The notes: generated by a model not told the origin, from the sequence alone. DNA of 64,000 nt from Dendrocalamus latiflorus (GCA_017311315.1 CM029663.1:23111412-23175411); one strand, 5' to 3'; positions 1 to 12,640 are shown, numbered from the stretch's first letter. Program-made: numbers and translations.

Positions 1-429
1 CTAAGATAGCGCCACGGTTTCAAGAACCAATGGATGCATTAGGAATCATATAAATAACTTGCATGTTTAAAACGCTCATTGCTTAGTAAGAGATGGCTTG
101 TTCAAGTCTTGTTTAAAGTCTCATTGCTTAGCAAACGCTCATCGCTCATTGCTTAGATGTTTAATTTCTAGTCCACGATGCATTGATCACTAACTAGCAT
201 AGGTAACTTGGCAATGTAGCTAGCACAGATCAAGGACCATGCATTGTCAAAGCGAAGGATTTTCTCTGTACTCTCTCTCCCCAATACTAGCACGAAGTGC
301 CGACGTACATGTCCGTGTATCTCAAGAAGCATGTCCGGTCCCAGTACTAAGCTACCAGCAACATCGTGTCCCCTATAAATAACTTTACGATAACACTAGG
401 ATTAACCGGTCTTATATCTGTTCATATTA
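1..429. other. Non-genic left edge
   Basis: No convincing coding exon, RNA gene or transposon end was recognised here. The short repeated phrases around 80-160 (variants of a 'cattgcttag' word) are too irregular to call a tandem repeat. Confidence 0.4.
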
Positions 430-615
430 ATTTTTACTGGTGATTTTTAGTTTTAGTTCATGAATAGTAACAGCTTGTAGAAAGCCGTACAAAGAGAGAA
501 AAACTCACGTGTGATTTTGGCCAATATAAATGAAGTTGTTACAGCGTGTGTACTATATTCGACTAATAGATCCTACCTTAAAAAACACTCCATATAGAAA
601 AGTTATTTACTATAG
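430..615 (+). repeat. Diverged copy of an interspersed MITE-like family
   Basis: The interval shares the general layout and several words with the copies at 21055-21530, 23808-24043 and 25008-25165: a 'ttttagttttagttcatga' start, a middle with 'acgtgtgattttggcc', and an end with a 'cttaaaaaacac' word followed by 'agttatttactatag'. Ends and target duplication are not visible, so it is either an old or a truncated member. No coding capacity. Confidence 0.4.
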
Positions 616-655
616 AAATATAGTTTTTAAAAGTCAATATAAAGAGTAGGAGCAC

Positions 656-709
656 CCATGCATGCAGGTCTACGGAATATATCCATGCATGCAGGTCTAC
701 GGAATATAT
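656..709. repeat. Tandem duplication, 27-bp unit x2
   Basis: Two perfect head-to-tail copies of a 27-bp unit (656-682 and 683-709) beginning ccatgcatgcaggtctacgg. The unit contains the palindrome CATGCATG, the RY element of seed promoters, so two RY-like motifs are created. Nothing nearby is clearly a gene that they would control. Confidence 0.9.
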
Positions 710-715
710 CCTTTC

Positions 716-1401
716 CTTTACAAGAGAAGCAGGCAGCGTCTCCATTGCCACCAATGCCTTCACATCCCTCTCCCTGAGGAGAAAAACCAGCCGGTTTTAC
801 CATTCCATCGCTTAGATCTTTTGCAGCTCTTCGGATGGATATGCCATTGCCACTGCCTCGCAATAGTACAGGGTTGGCTAGCTATGTGGAAATTGGAGTA
901 TATATGCATCCAGCTATTACCCACTACCGGGAACCCTACCTAATGGTCACCACCATATATACCTTGTGATTTCGAAGGATAAAAGGTTGCTGGATTTGTG
1001 ATGGTAGATGATATCTTAATCTCATGATACTCAATCTTATCTACATGTCTTTATGGCCTACATGTTTCTCATTTTTTGGAAAGTTGGAAGCAGGAAATTG
1101 GATTAGAAAACATCAATTCTTTCCTTCATTATATTTCAATAATGTAAACATGTCAAACGAAAGATATTTCAGCGTTTAAGCCTAGTTATGTACCCCTGTT
1201 GTTATACACTGAGAGCTAGCTGTCCCTACATTAAAAGGAGGGACAAATGCAGCCATTCCTGTTCTAGCTTAACCTTGTGATCGTGACACAAGGGAGTTAT
1301 GTGCTCATACAAGTGCTCTATTTATTACAAAAAGGGCACACTGTTCGCACATCGTTATACATACATGGGGTGGTGCAAAGAAAACTTTCGGTGCAAAGTT
1401 G
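716..1401. other. AT-rich intergenic stretch
   Basis: No coding exon, RNA gene or transposon terminus was recognised. Open frames here are short and carry no family signature. Confidence 0.4.
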
Positions 1402-1403
1402 TA

Positions 1404-1661
1404 CTCTTTTCGGTTCACAAAAACATGTTTTTTTTATATCGTTACGATTCCCAAAATATAACTTTAATCACCGATTTTTACTATAATATATTTATAACAT
1501 CTAATAAAATTATAGTATTATGAAAGTACTTTGCAAAAAGAATCTACATATATTATTTTTATGTATCTAATCTAAATATGTAAAAAGATATTTATAGCTA
1601 AAGTTTTAAAATTTTGATTACACGTATCTCGAAATGATATGTTTTTGTGAACCGGAGGGAG
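1404..1661. mobile_element. Stowaway-like MITE (Tc1/mariner type)
   Basis: A 258-bp AT-rich element flanked on each side by a TA dinucleotide (1402-1403 and 1662-1663). The right end read on the minus strand is CTCCCTCCGGTTCACAAAAA and the left end on the plus strand is CTCTTTTCGGTTCACAAAAA, so the terminal inverted repeats match for at least 20 bases with few differences. CTCCCTCCG is the classic grass Stowaway end. No ORF; non-autonomous. Confidence 0.8.
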
Positions 1662-1663
1662 TA

Positions 1664-2320
1664 CAAATTAAGAACATTTAACACAATTCTGAAAACAGTC
1701 ACATTTATGGTGTTTGACATGTTCTATCTATATATAGCCTTACCAAAATTCGTAATCAAACTCTTTATAGATTGGGAGAGATAAAACAAACATTTAACTT
1801 GTTAATTTCATCACATTTCCTTCTGAATTATATTTTATCCTAATCTATAAAGATATAGATCATGAAATTCGGTTAGCTTACATAATAGGTCAACTCTGAT
1901 CATATACAGCTTTTTGCCTCCGTGCGCGTGGTGTGGGATATATGCTGCAGACAGGCACATTGCAGCAACAGAATCTGCATATGAAAAGGAAGCACTTATC
2001 ATTATCATTATTAAAAAAATGAGCTGATGGTTATTCGTATGTTCTTCTTCAACCACCTCATTTTTTTGACTTCTTACTATTCTTCACTTTCCAACCAATA
2101 AAAGCAACCCTCTTTTATACATAATTCTCTATACATACAACAAATTTCGTTGTAACACACGAGCACATGGCCGATTCTATCTTAGAATCGGCGGAGATAC
2201 CCCTTCCCTTCATGCGGAGAGAATCTCACCACCTCATTCCAAGCATGATGCCGTGCAATCTACAGCTCACACACAAACACATTAAAACACGAAGAGGCCA
2301 GCGCCCCAGCCCCCAGGGGC
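1664..2320. other. Upstream region of the RADIALIS-like gene
   Basis: AT-rich sequence turning GC-richer near 2160. No coding exon was recognised. It contains the presumed promoter of the gene at 2408; the only element that can be pointed to is the TATA box annotated separately. Confidence 0.4.
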
Positions 2321-2330
2321 CTATAAATAA
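2321..2330 (+). promoter_or_regulatory. TATA box of the RADIALIS-like gene
   Basis: CTATAAATAA sits 78 bases upstream of the start codon at 2408. Transcription would begin near 2355, giving a 5' leader of roughly 50 bases. Confidence 0.7.
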
Positions 2331-2407
2331 CAGCCGCCCGAGCAGCCCAGGGATCACAAACCACCGGCTCTAGTTCAGTTTCGAAGAAAGACAATCCAAA
2401 TCCAAAG

Positions 2408-2674
2408 ATGTCTTCTGGGTCGAGGAGCTCCTCCCGCAACGCCAACGCGGCCCCCGCGTGGAGCACCAAGGAGAACAAGCTGTTCGAGGAGGCCCTCGCC
2501 TACTACGGCGAGGGCACGCCCGACCGCTGGCACAAGGTGTCCCGCGCCATGGGCGGCAGCAAGACGGCTGACGAGGTGCGCCGCCACTACGAGATCCTCG
2601 TCGAGGACGTCAAGCTCATCGAGTCGGGCAGGCTCCCGTTCCCCAAGTACAACACACAGGGAGCTTGGAACTGA
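2408..2674 (+). CDS. RADIALIS-like SANT/MYB-type protein
   Basis: An 88-residue single-repeat SANT/MYB-like protein of the plant RADIALIS-like family. These small nuclear proteins act mostly by binding larger MYB partners (DRIF-type) and limiting them, which shapes cell growth and organ asymmetry. Seen here: a Ser/Asn/Ala-rich N-terminus (1-16), then the SANT repeat at about 17-65 with WSTKENKLFEEAL, the middle Trp in DRWHKVSRAM, and the third helix KTADEVRRHYEILVEDV. The third repeat Trp is replaced by Tyr (RRHY), as usual for this family. It ends LPFPKYNTQGAWN. Length is typical (80-100 residues). The ATG lies 78 bases after a TATA box. The stop codon is followed immediately by a splice donor, so the only intron (2676-3660) lies in the 3' UTR. 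Strong GC3 bias marks it as a live grass gene. Confidence 0.9.
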   Translation: MSSGSRSSSRNANAAPAWSTKENKLFEEALAYYGEGTPDRWHKVSRAMGGSKTADEVRRHYEILVEDVKLIESGRLPFPKYNTQGAWN

Positions 2675-3804
2675 GGTAACAAAAAAAAACAACCTAATTC
2701 AAGCTCATGTTAATAAATATATGTTTTCCTAGATTAAAGCTAGCGATCAATTCTCCTGATAAGGCGAAAGTCATGCTACCTAGCAAAGTAATCTGCAGTT
2801 GCAGATCTTGTAGCGATGTTAGATATTGTCACTCACAAGCATGTATGCACGGATGAGATGTCAGCCATGCAAACGATGCCCTAGATGGCTGGGCATTATT
2901 AGCTATGGGAAGTCACTTGTCATTTCCGTTACTGTTCTACTTTCCAGATGCAGTGCAACATTAGAGTGCTTGCACTATTGCACAAACAAACGAATCCAGC
3001 CAAACCGAAAGCACATAATTTGAGCCTGTGCCAGGCCATCATGCAGGCACAATTTGCACGCAGTAATACGCACCAATCTGTTATCTGTCACTTTTGCACA
3101 TAGACACAGGAGTTGGCTCTAAATTGTACAAGTGTTTGTCCTCTAGCTCCGCTTAATCCTAGAGGAATAATCTCCCTGCTGACAAAAAAATAAAGTTGGG
3201 ATCTTGCGGTGTAACCCCTTGTGGAGCTGTGCGTCAGTTCCAGGCTTGTAGCCGACATGCACTTTAATATCTCCCTTTCATGTCAATTCGTATTGCAAAA
3301 AAGGTCTTTGTTCGGTTGTTCCCGTTTTTTAGAGGCACATGTGTCTTTTCCAAAAAGGCAAGTAATTAAATTCTATTTTGTGTTCTCTTCGGAGGGTTAA
3401 AACCAATAAACCGTGTTACTCCTTGAAGAGGCACACCTGTGCATGCCCATGATTTACAAATTATATATAAGCTACCAATGGAACCCATTTTACCAAGACT
3501 ACCATGCATATATAGAAAGCTACAATCTATAGGGGAAAAAATGGGGGCCACGTTTCTCCTATTCAAATGCAACATCATGTTGCCCTGTAAAATAGTTTTA
3601 TGTTTGATCACTGTTCAGAAAAACTTACAGGGTACATCTTATCGCTTTTTGTTTTTTCAGGGGTGCAGCATCTGAAGCACCTCCAGACAGGCAAAACTGT
3701 TGCATAATCTAGAGTCCTTAACTGGGACAAGATATTGAAGGAAACGTATTGATATATTGTTTTTATATTAAGAAGTTTGTGGTTGTTTGCTTAGGAATAA
3801 AACG
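2675..3804 (+). other. 3' UTR of the RADIALIS-like gene with intron
   Basis: One base after the TGA a consensus donor GAG|GTAACA starts at 2676. A pyrimidine-rich acceptor ends at 3660 (ttttttcag). The second exon (from 3661) has no significant ORF and carries a possible poly(A) signal AATAAA at 3796-3801. Inside the 985-bp intron nothing coding was seen. Confidence 0.55.
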
Positions 3805-3869
3805 AAGAAAAGATGTGTGTATATAGTTTCAGGTTGTAAGAAAATCAAGTGCCCTTGTGCTTGCAGAAG

Positions 3870-4189
3870 CTAACCTGCATTTGCCATTGCATGTAGTTCG
3901 TTAGTACGCCCCCTACAAGTTGTGAAGTAAACATCAGTGATGTAAAACTCCTGTACTTATGTGCTAGTAATTATGAAGTTGTGCAATTGGTAGATATCCT
4001 GCTCTCTCCAATTGGTTTAAGACTTCAGATGTCTGCAGATGTTGATGTAAGCTCATGCAGTTAATAGCACACTGGCCTCTGCTAACTAGTTTAGATGTTT
4101 ACTATGCACATCGGAAAGTTGGCCATGCTAATAACAGAAAGTTTGTCGCCTCTTGCTTTTCAAGAACTGGAACTAAGAAATGCACACCA
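3870..4189. other. Interval between RADIALIS-like gene and reductase pseudogene
   Basis: No exon could be assigned. The N-terminal exons expected of a cinnamoyl-CoA-reductase-like gene (with the Rossmann glycine motif) were looked for here and not found. Confidence 0.35.
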
Positions 4190-4386
4190 AGTCGTTCTCA
4201 AGAACGGTGCAAATAATCTAATGCCCGAACCATCAACAGTTCTACACCCCCAAAGGTCCCACCAACGTTATATGCGTCGTCGTGGTGTTGTCGGTCGCCG
4301 TGGTCATCAAGAACCCCAACCATCACAAGGGTACCGTGCTTGATGAAGATTGTTGGTCAGATGAGGACTACAGCATAGCCACTTAG
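4190..4386 (+). pseudogene. Cinnamoyl-CoA-reductase-like pseudogene, 5' remaining exon
   Basis: Remnant exon of an extended short-chain dehydrogenase of the cinnamoyl-CoA reductase / dihydroflavonol reductase type (NADPH-dependent reduction of CoA thioesters or flavonoid ketones, cytosolic). Near 4260-4380 one frame reads a valine-rich beta strand VVVVLSVAVV, then NPNHHKGTVL and DEDCWSDEDY, the region just before the catalytic Tyr in this family. Upstream, the same reading can only be kept by changing frame, so at least one frameshift is present near 4240-4250. The last codon before the donor (tag|gtgaca, 4384-4386) is a stop where an amino acid is expected. The exon ends in phase 0, matching the exon at 18577. 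Everything between is transposon. The first exons are missing. Confidence 0.65.
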
Positions 4387-4505
4387 GTGACATAGACAAT
4401 CTTTCCGGTTCCAAAGATTTCTATTTGCAATTTGCGATGTTATTGTTGCTACACTGATGTTAGTATTTAGGAATGAAAATTTTCAACGTCGACTCTCTTA
4501 TCCAT

Positions 4506-5134
4506 TGGGTCGACAATCAAGTCACCGATCTTATAAAATAATATAAGTAAAAAATGACTAAAAATCCTCAAAATAGAATAGAGATATTCTTTTATTGCTA
4601 TGAACTAGTTATGAGAGTGCCTCAATAAGGCGAGAGACTAACCCTAATTATACTGAATTGAATAAGATGTGAATTTGTCCGAAAAGAGACTGATTTTTTT
4701 TGTTCCTTTGTCATCTAGCCTTAAATACCAATGAAAAGACGGTAATTATCTACCAAAGAAGACACCTTATACCTCGCATCTGCCGAGAAGCAATTATTGT
4801 CAGAGAGAGAACACATGATCGTCGGTTATTATTAGTGAGAGATGAACGTGAGCAACAACTGCATGGTAGTTGTTGTCAAAGACAGGTCTGAAGCATTGTA
4901 CTATTTGGAGTGGATAAGACACGTGCTGCATCCATTGCACAGAAGGAATATCTTGGAATTAGGTCCAGGGACTAGTTCATAGACTCTCCAAGCAGTCATC
5001 TGGTCAAACAACACACACAGTATCTCTTCGACCAGGGTACACAGGGAGCAACCTCTGAAGGTTTATGACCATAGGGTCCCTTTGCCTTAATTATATATTA
5101 AAGCCATATTTAGGGATTTATTCTATCCTCGTCA
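4506..5134 (-). repeat. 3' LTR of the Tat-type element (629 bp)
   Basis: Aligns by eye along its whole length with 15831-16706 plus 18503-18513. Both copies contain the words 'ccgatcttataaaataatat', 'ttttattgctatgaact', and end with a variant of 'gggatttattctatcctcgt'. The minus-strand start is TGACGAGGATAG. Differences between the two LTRs are frequent (roughly one base in eight to ten), so the insertion is old. Confidence 0.8.
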
Positions 5135-5443
5135 GTTAGCCCCGAATTTTAAGTGAATTTATAATCTTCCAATTGAATTTTCAATCAGAAAAGTACTCCT
5201 TTAAATAGTAAGAGTAACGAAGTGGTTCGTATTAACTATAAAATTGAGAAACTAACCAAGAAACTGAAAAGCGTGGTGTCCATTGGGCTTTAGATTAGGT
5301 AACTTATTTTTGCAGTTGAAGAGAAACCCTTATAAAACCCTTAGTGCGCCGCCTTGGGGTTTCACGCTTCCAGGAAAATCTTTCACATTTTTCTCCACCC
5401 TTGCGCTCTTCTCTTATAGTCCTGAATTCTTTCAATCCCCTTT

Positions 5444-8400
5444 TTGATCTACTACCATCTAGCCAAAATATCGGATCTTATCACCAACTGGCCAGCGTCG
5501 AAGCTTGGGATGAAGAAGCTCGAGGCAATAGAGAAGGATGGGATGCTCCCCAACAAGGTTCTAATCCCTTGGAGGCCAGCGATCAGGGAGAAATTCCTGA
5601 GTGGGAATGAGGACGAGATTCCAATCTTCTGGGCATGTATTGAGTGTGGGTTTTGATTGCTGGTGCACCCATTCCTCTCCCAGGTCTTAGAATATTATGG
5701 AATCGAGCTGGTAAACCTTGCCCCTAATTCGATTGGTAATCTTAGCGTCTTCATCTAACTCTACGAAGCATATTTGGGGATTCCACCAAACTTGGCGCTC
5801 CTCACATACTTCTACAGGATAATGAGGTTGGGGAAATCCGTGGCGTCATCTGGAGATTGTGCTTTGCATCTCCACGATGGGAAGGCTAAAGAATACATTT
5901 AAATGTATGCTAAATCTTGTGGTCGTCATGGGAGATGATGTGGTTCTATATGACACTCAGCAAGGATGACAACCTTTTCATCACCGATCAGGTGACTGTT
6001 GAGAACCCAAGATGGCAATCCTCCTGGAAGAAGGAGGGAAAGGTGGGGTGATAGATCGATGCCAACCACTATCTAAGGGTGAGAGGTCTTAATTCATGGC
6101 ACGTGGTGAAGGATTTCTCCATACGCTAGATAAGTCCTTTGAAATTGTGCAATCATACCATGCTTTGGTATGTGAGCAGGGATGACCTGACCAAGGATTC
6201 TCCAAAATGTAAGTTTCAAAAAATTCCAACCAGTTCAGTTAAGTTTTGTTTTTGATTGATTAAATCTTTTAACCTTAAAGTCTTCTCTGATTTCATAGCA
6301 TTATCCTCTACTGAGATGAGAGAGCGAAACAAAATGATCTACATAGGAGAGCCTAGCTAGAAGGCAGAGGTGCCCTTGATCTTGGCTGCTACCTCTCGAG
6401 AAGAGAGGATTGAAAGACTCAAGGTAAAAATGGTTACCTTTTTCATCACTTGTTTATTTTCTGATCGGTATGCCGCAACATTCCTATGATATATAGATGG
6501 TCGCGTCGGAGAGTGGTGAGCTGTCCAAGAGCTTGGAATATGCTCTTCCAAACCCCAAGTGGTGGAAGAGTGTGAGGAAGTCATATGGGGCTTTGGGATC
6601 AAACCTGGCTCCATCATCGACTACCTTGGCTATTCTCCTGATCACTGCTCTGATCACCTCTACGTCTGCTCCAGCGATCACACAAGGTTCCAAGAGCAGA
6701 GTCCCCTCAGAGATAGGATTTTACTATGGCTCCGGAAGTTTTTCTTTAAGCCTACTCTTTCTCTTATAAGGAGGATAGAGAAATGGCACCGACAGGAATA
6801 TATTTTCAAGATGAAGAACTTTGTCGCCGAGCTAACTTCAGTTAGTAACCAGGCAGAAGAGAGGGATGGGCCACTGATCAGAGCCATTGCAAGCATTGAA
6901 CAAATTTCATCGGTCATAGGTTCCGGAATGGTTGTAAATGATGAGGTGGCTATTCTTCAAGCGTCAGAGGAAGCGACTGCATCACCGATCAAAGGAGCCG
7001 CAACCTCCGAGAAGGTGGTCAGAGAAGTTGCTTCTGACCACCCCAAGGAGGATCCAACTAAGGATAAACTTATTTGGTTAGAGGGCTAAAAGGGTTCAAC
7101 CAGCCCTACCAATTCAGAACTGGTAAAGTAGGTCGAGAAGAAGAAGAGAAAAGCAAATGCTTTGGACTACACTCCAGGGCATTTTAACTTCAAAGCGAAT
7201 TAGAACAGGTATGTGCTAATATAAAAAATTTATGTAAATTCATATCTTTAGGTTTCCTAGAGTTTTGAAGTCTACACTTCTCTTTTTTTCTTCTTCCTTC
7301 ATAGCACCTCTAATACTTTGATCAGCCCAGATTTGAATACTCCTCGTGGGGAAACTCCCAAGGAGAGAGTGGTTGAGGTAGCCCCCAAGTGGATAGAGGA
7401 GCCAGTACCTACCGATACTACTCAGAATTCTTTGGCAACTTCGACCCTGTCCAAGGACATAGAGGCATAAGAGAAGTCCTAGCAGGACCCGACCACTATT
7501 AGGACTCAAGTGGTGAAGAGGAGGGAGCAAGTATGTTTCCTCCTTTCTTTGAAGATCCCGAGGAGGAGAGCTCTTCCTTGGTTAGGAAGTCTCCTCACCC
7601 AAAGGACATCCCTAACTGACTCCAAATCTTCAACAATAAGAGACTCGAGGAGGTCTGGTGGAGGAAAATCTCAAACTATCAATCGAAGATAGGTCCCGAG
7701 ATGATTTACTCTGCCTATGCTGACAAAGCAGTTTAGGTAAGTTTCCACGATGCTTTATGATGCATTTTTGGAGTTTTTTCAAAATATAGAAAAGTTTCCT
7801 TTTTGCTTTTTGTACCATATGGTGGAAGGCGTATCTATGGTCTAAGAACTGACCAAGCGAGCTTTATCCTTGGAAAAGGAGAACCTCCAATTGAGAAGTA
7901 GGTATCATCTTTAAACTTCTTCCACTGCTTCTTAATCCTTGCTTTTTCTTAACTCTTTTCTTGTCATGGTTGACGGAATTGGAGAGCTTTGAAAAAGAGA
8001 CTAAGGCTAAAGGAGCCATCATCTTAAAGCTTGGGGAAACGTGTAAGACTAAAGACTGGTCAACTGAAAGCTGGTCGCCAAGTTTAATGAAAACATCCTC
8101 AAGCACAAGGAAGCCACCAAAGTTTATGAGAAGAAGAATCTAGGTAACTAATCTTTAATCCAACCAATTTATTATATATTTATTTTATCTAATTTTGAGC
8201 TACTCGTGTAGAGCAAAACCTAAAGCTGAAACGATTAGAAAAAGCTCTTGGTTTTGAAAAGGACAAGGAGAAGGAGCTTGAAAGGAGTCTTCAAAAGAAA
8301 ATCCTCGCCTTCAACAAGATGCTTGTCGATAGGGGGCAGAAGAATTTGAGTCCTCATCAAGGGAGCCGGCTGAGAAGGTGAACTATCTTGCTAGATAACT

Positions 8401-8650
8401 TGAAACCCTTTAAGGCTTGCTCGCTACTTCTCGGAACTACACACAGACAATGAGAGATGCAATGGCTGATGGAGTTAGCTTTGCCTTAGCAAAGCTTAAA
8501 GCTTTTGACCCATCACTTAACCTCCAATGCACAAGACAGATTTCAACTACTCAGAGGAGAATGCAGCCAAGTTTTTCGAAGACGTGAAGCCCTTCGGGAA
8601 CAAGATTGCTGAGGAGATGAAGGTCGGGTCTCCATTAAACAGTGACTAGT
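5444..8650 (+). pseudogene. Antisense additional ORF of the Tat element (PF04195-like)
   Basis: Opposite in strand to the element's gag-pol. The readable start (from about 5480) has LITNWPASKLGMKKLEAIEK followed by DGMLPNKVLIPWRPAIREKF. This matches the opening of the 'putative gypsy-type transposon' family common in grass Tat elements. Further pieces can be followed past stops: a 'YGIELVNLAPNSIGNLSVFI' segment near 5690-5760, a helical segment at 6559-7089, and charged coiled-coil-like pieces at 7960-8640. Intron-like gaps with GT/AG borders may exist. The function of this ORF is unknown even in intact elements. Here it is disrupted by many stops. Confidence 0.6.
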
Positions 8651-9700
8651 CTGGTGGTTCCAATGAGTTGACAAATGTTCATATAATATGAAAAATTCCC
8701 ATGTAAAGAACTTACCTTTATCATCAATAAATCTTATGTCAATTTTTTAATTCATTAAGTACTCATATATTTTCTAGCCCCCGACAACTTGTTTAGTAGT
8801 AATACTTACTAAGAAAGCAGTGGACCAAGAATGCAAGAGCAGTTTGCTATGACAAATGGACTAAGTACATGCTGATTATGTTGTAGCAAGGACCTAGTTG
8901 TTTCTAGGAAATCACTTTGGATGGAACCAGCAAATGATTTCGACTAGCCTTATATACCATTTTCATAATCAAAATATTTTATAGCCCAATATGAGGCTGT
9001 AAAATGACATAAAACTTGTTGATGATAAAAATAATAAGAATTTTTTGCAAGAAAGTATGCAAGAATGATAAAATCTTGTATTTATGAACTTTATCCGAAC
9101 TGGTTGTAAGATTGTTGAGAACTAAAGACATGAATAATACTTCTCGAAACATATTCATACTTAAGTTTTGACTCGTAGCAAAGATTGTAGGAAAAAGACC
9201 ATCGGTAAGAAACTCCTTCCAATGTGTAGGACCACATGTAGGGAGGAAAGATTTCAATTAGGAGGTTTTTCATGTCTCGACTAGTTCTAAAGAAAAGAAG
9301 GATAGAATGTTGAAGTGAAAAAGAAAGCCTTCAAGTCCCCGAGCATGTCTAGTTGTCTATGTGATGCTTCTTTTACTTGTTTTTGTTTGAGAAAAGAGTG
9401 TGTAGATTATCATAAGAACCATCTCTGTGAAGGTTATGATTAGAATCCGTGTGGTGTTTGATGGATCAGTCAAAGCCAAAAGTAAAAAAAATATCCCTTA
9501 AAAGGGTCTCGGAGGAAAATAGGTCTCTTTGACTATCTCAAACAACAATAGTGTGTGACCAAGCTTCTGATAATGAAATATAAATAAAAACACCCACGAA
9601 GATGAAAGAAATATTGTAACATTATTGAAATATTGAAATAAAAAATATATTTACATATAGAACTTACACAATTGATTAATGTTCTAAAAATTAGATACCA
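8651..9700. other. Spacer between antisense ORF and pol of the Tat element
   Basis: AT-rich, no domain recognised on either strand. It is internal to the retrotransposon. Confidence 0.5.
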
Positions 9701-10860
9701 CACGCCCATCTAACATGGCCAGTCGTGTTGAGCCTGGTCTGGTGAGTTCGACCATAGTGTATGGACCTTCTTATTTAGGCAAAAGTTTGTTGTGATTTGT
9801 CTGGCTCTAAATTTTTCTGAGAACTAGATCACCTACAACTAAGCTGTGAGGCTGCACTTTATGACTGTGGTACCTTCACATGGCTTGTTGGTAGACCACC
9901 GAACATATCAAGGCTGTGTTTCATCTTTCCTCAAGGAAATTGATGTCATCGGTTCGTCGTTCTGCTTGATCATTGTCATTCTAATGATTGATTTTAGTAG
10001 AGCCAATCTTTAGTTCTAGAGGAAGCATGGCTTCTACTCTATAAACTAGAAAGAAGGGTGTTTCATCAGTTGCACGATTGGTCATGATTCGAACACCCAT
10101 AATATAGAGGAAAGTTCTTGCGCCCCCATTGTATTAACTAGTCGAATACTCAGCGCTCGATTCCTTGTATTAGTATGCCATTGGCTCGCTCTACTACCCT
10201 GTTACTCTGTGGGTGAGTCACTAGGTGTAACATATATTGGTACCTAGATCTTTGCAGAATTCCTGAAAATTTCCGCTCGAGAACTGGATACCACTATCTG
10301 TGATTATACAACTAGGAATGCCAAATCGTGTAATCATATTTTTCTGATGAATTCCTTAACAAACAACTTCAGTTGTTATCTTAATAACTGGCTCAGCTTC
10401 TATACATTTAGTAAATGTATCAATCATGAAAGGTCCTAGACTGTCCAGCACCTAGGTTGTGAAAGGACAAGAAAGAGGTATTGTTTGCAAAGCTTGTGCA
10501 AGTTGATGCACCTGTTGGCTGTGAAACTGACATTGCACACATTTTTTTCACCAGGTCTTTTGCATCATAGAGGACAACTGGCCAGTAGTATCCCTGTTGG
10601 AAGGCTTTACTGACCAGAGTTTTGTAAGAATGATGTGTTCAACAGACTCCTCCATGTATGTTGGATAGTAATTTTAAACCATCCTTTTGAAATATGCACC
10701 TCATCAACACTCTATAAGTTCCCCATTTGTAAAGGGTGCATCCGACTAGAGTGTATGATTTGGCTTTTTGAGCTGTATGATCAACCTCTACAACATCTTC
10801 AGGAAGTATGCCATGTTGAAGATATTCATAGGTTGATATCATCCAATCATTACTAGGGTC
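9700..10860 (-). pseudogene. Integrase region of the Tat element
   Basis: Minus-strand translation shows integrase-type pieces in broken frames: an N-terminal zinc-binding-like segment near 10480-10600 (residues reading GYYWPVVLYDAKDLVKKM) and core-like pieces below it. Integrase joins the cDNA to host DNA. Multiple stops and frame changes make it inactive. Boundaries are approximate. Confidence 0.5.
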
Positions 10861-12640
10861 AATCTATATGACCTCCAGTGGAGCGTCTTTGGAATGCTCG
10901 ATTTGTCAAGTTGCTCGAGAAAAACTCCGAGCGGGATGGGTGATCTTGAGGAAGTCACCCATGTCAACTGGTCTGCTAGAAAGTTGTCCTTTCTAGGAAT
11001 ATGTTGGATCTTAAAATTGAAGAAATGCCTTTCAAGTTTTCTAACTTCCGCGAGATAAGATGACATCGCGGTACTTGAACATTCATACTCTTTCCTGACT
11101 TGAGTCGCTACTAGTTGAGAACCACCTTTCAATAGTAATCTACGAATCCTGAGCGCTTTGGCTACTCAGAGTCCTACCATTAAACTTTCATATTCTACCA
11201 TATTATTTATAGCAGGAAAGTTTAGCTGAATGGTGTATTTTATGTGTTCTCTAGTAGGAGATACTAGGACTACTCCAGCTCCCAAGCCTTTTAAAATCAA
11301 GGAACTATCGAAGTACATAGTCCACTCCTTGTGGTGTTCATACTCAGGCCCTTAGGTAGGTTTAGGGTTTGTCCATTCAACGATGAATTCTGCTAAACCC
11401 TAGGACTTGATTGTTGTTCATGAAATGATATGGAGATCGAACTCCTCAAGTTCGACTGCTTATTTTGCTATACGTCCTAATGATTCCCTGTTTTGGACAA
11501 CTTAATTAACCAAGAGGGTATCTAGTCAGTGCAACCACTTCGAGGGCCTGAAAGTAATGCCTTAGTTTTCTTGAAGTCATAAGGAGATCTTGAAGTCATA
11601 AGGAGAGTGTATAGTAACTTGTGTATCTTTGGATATCGTTCTTTTGGTCCATGTAAGACTTTGCTTACATAATATACTGGTTGTTGGATATTGTCACGCT
11701 CAATGACCACTATGGCACTAACTTCTTATGGAGCCGTAGCCAGGTATAAGAGCAATATTTCTCCCGGTCTTGGAGAGACTAAGACCGAGCACTTAAGAGG
11801 TACTTTTTAAGCTCTTCAAAGGCATCGTTTGCTTCCTTAGTCCATTTGAAAATTTCATGTTTTCAAAGAAGCATAAAGAAAGCTAATCCTTTTTCCCCTA
11901 ACCGTATTATGAAATGACTTAGCACTTCCATACAGTTTGTTAGCTTTTGGATTTCCTTCTTCGTGGTCGGAGGACGCATGTGATCGATGACCGCTATTTT
12001 TTTGGATTTGCTTCAATTCCTCTAGCTGAAATTAGGAATCCAAGAAGTTTTTCAGATAACACTTTGATCACACATTTCTCCAGATTTAACTTAAGGTTAT
12101 GTTTTCATGAATTAGTGAAAGTTTCATGCAGATCAGAGATATGATCTCCGATGTTGATATGTTTCACGATCAAGTCATCAACATAGGCCTCCAAGTTATG
12201 ACCAATCTGCGTACTAAAAGTTGTTTTGCATTAACCTCTAAAAAGTAGCACTGCCATTTTTGAGATCAAACAGTATCTTTACAAGCAAAAGGTGACATGG
12301 CGTGATGAAGAAAGTGTTATCTTCATCATCTTTACTCATACTAATATGGTGGTACCCTGAATACACATCTAAAAAGCTTAATAACTCACACCCGAAAGTA
12401 AAGTCAACAAACTGATCAATATGTGGAAGGGGAAGTCATCCTTCGGACATGCTTTATTGAGATTTATGAAATCAATACACATTCATCATTTCTCATTACT
12501 TTTTCTAACAATTATAGGGTTGACGAGCCACTCTGGGTGATTGACCTCATGAATGAATCCAGCCTTGAGAAGCTTGTCGATCTTCGACTAGATTGCCACC
12601 TTCCAATCGGGTGCAAATCGCCTTAGCTTTTGCTTGACCG
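10861..12640 (-). pseudogene. Reverse transcriptase / RNase H region of the Tat element
   Basis: On the minus strand, RT motifs can be read in order: MCIDFINLNKACPKDDFPFH near 12420-12500, the catalytic-box segment AYVDDLIVKHINIGDH near 12150-12195, and the connection segment with PVYYVSKVLHGPKERYP near 11640-11690. An RNase H-like start follows with WTMYFDSSLILKGLGAG near 11280-11330 and the tail HFFNFKIQHIPRKDNFLADQ near 10970-11030. The order RT, RNase H, integrase is that of gypsy elements. Stops occur in every segment. Confidence 0.75.
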
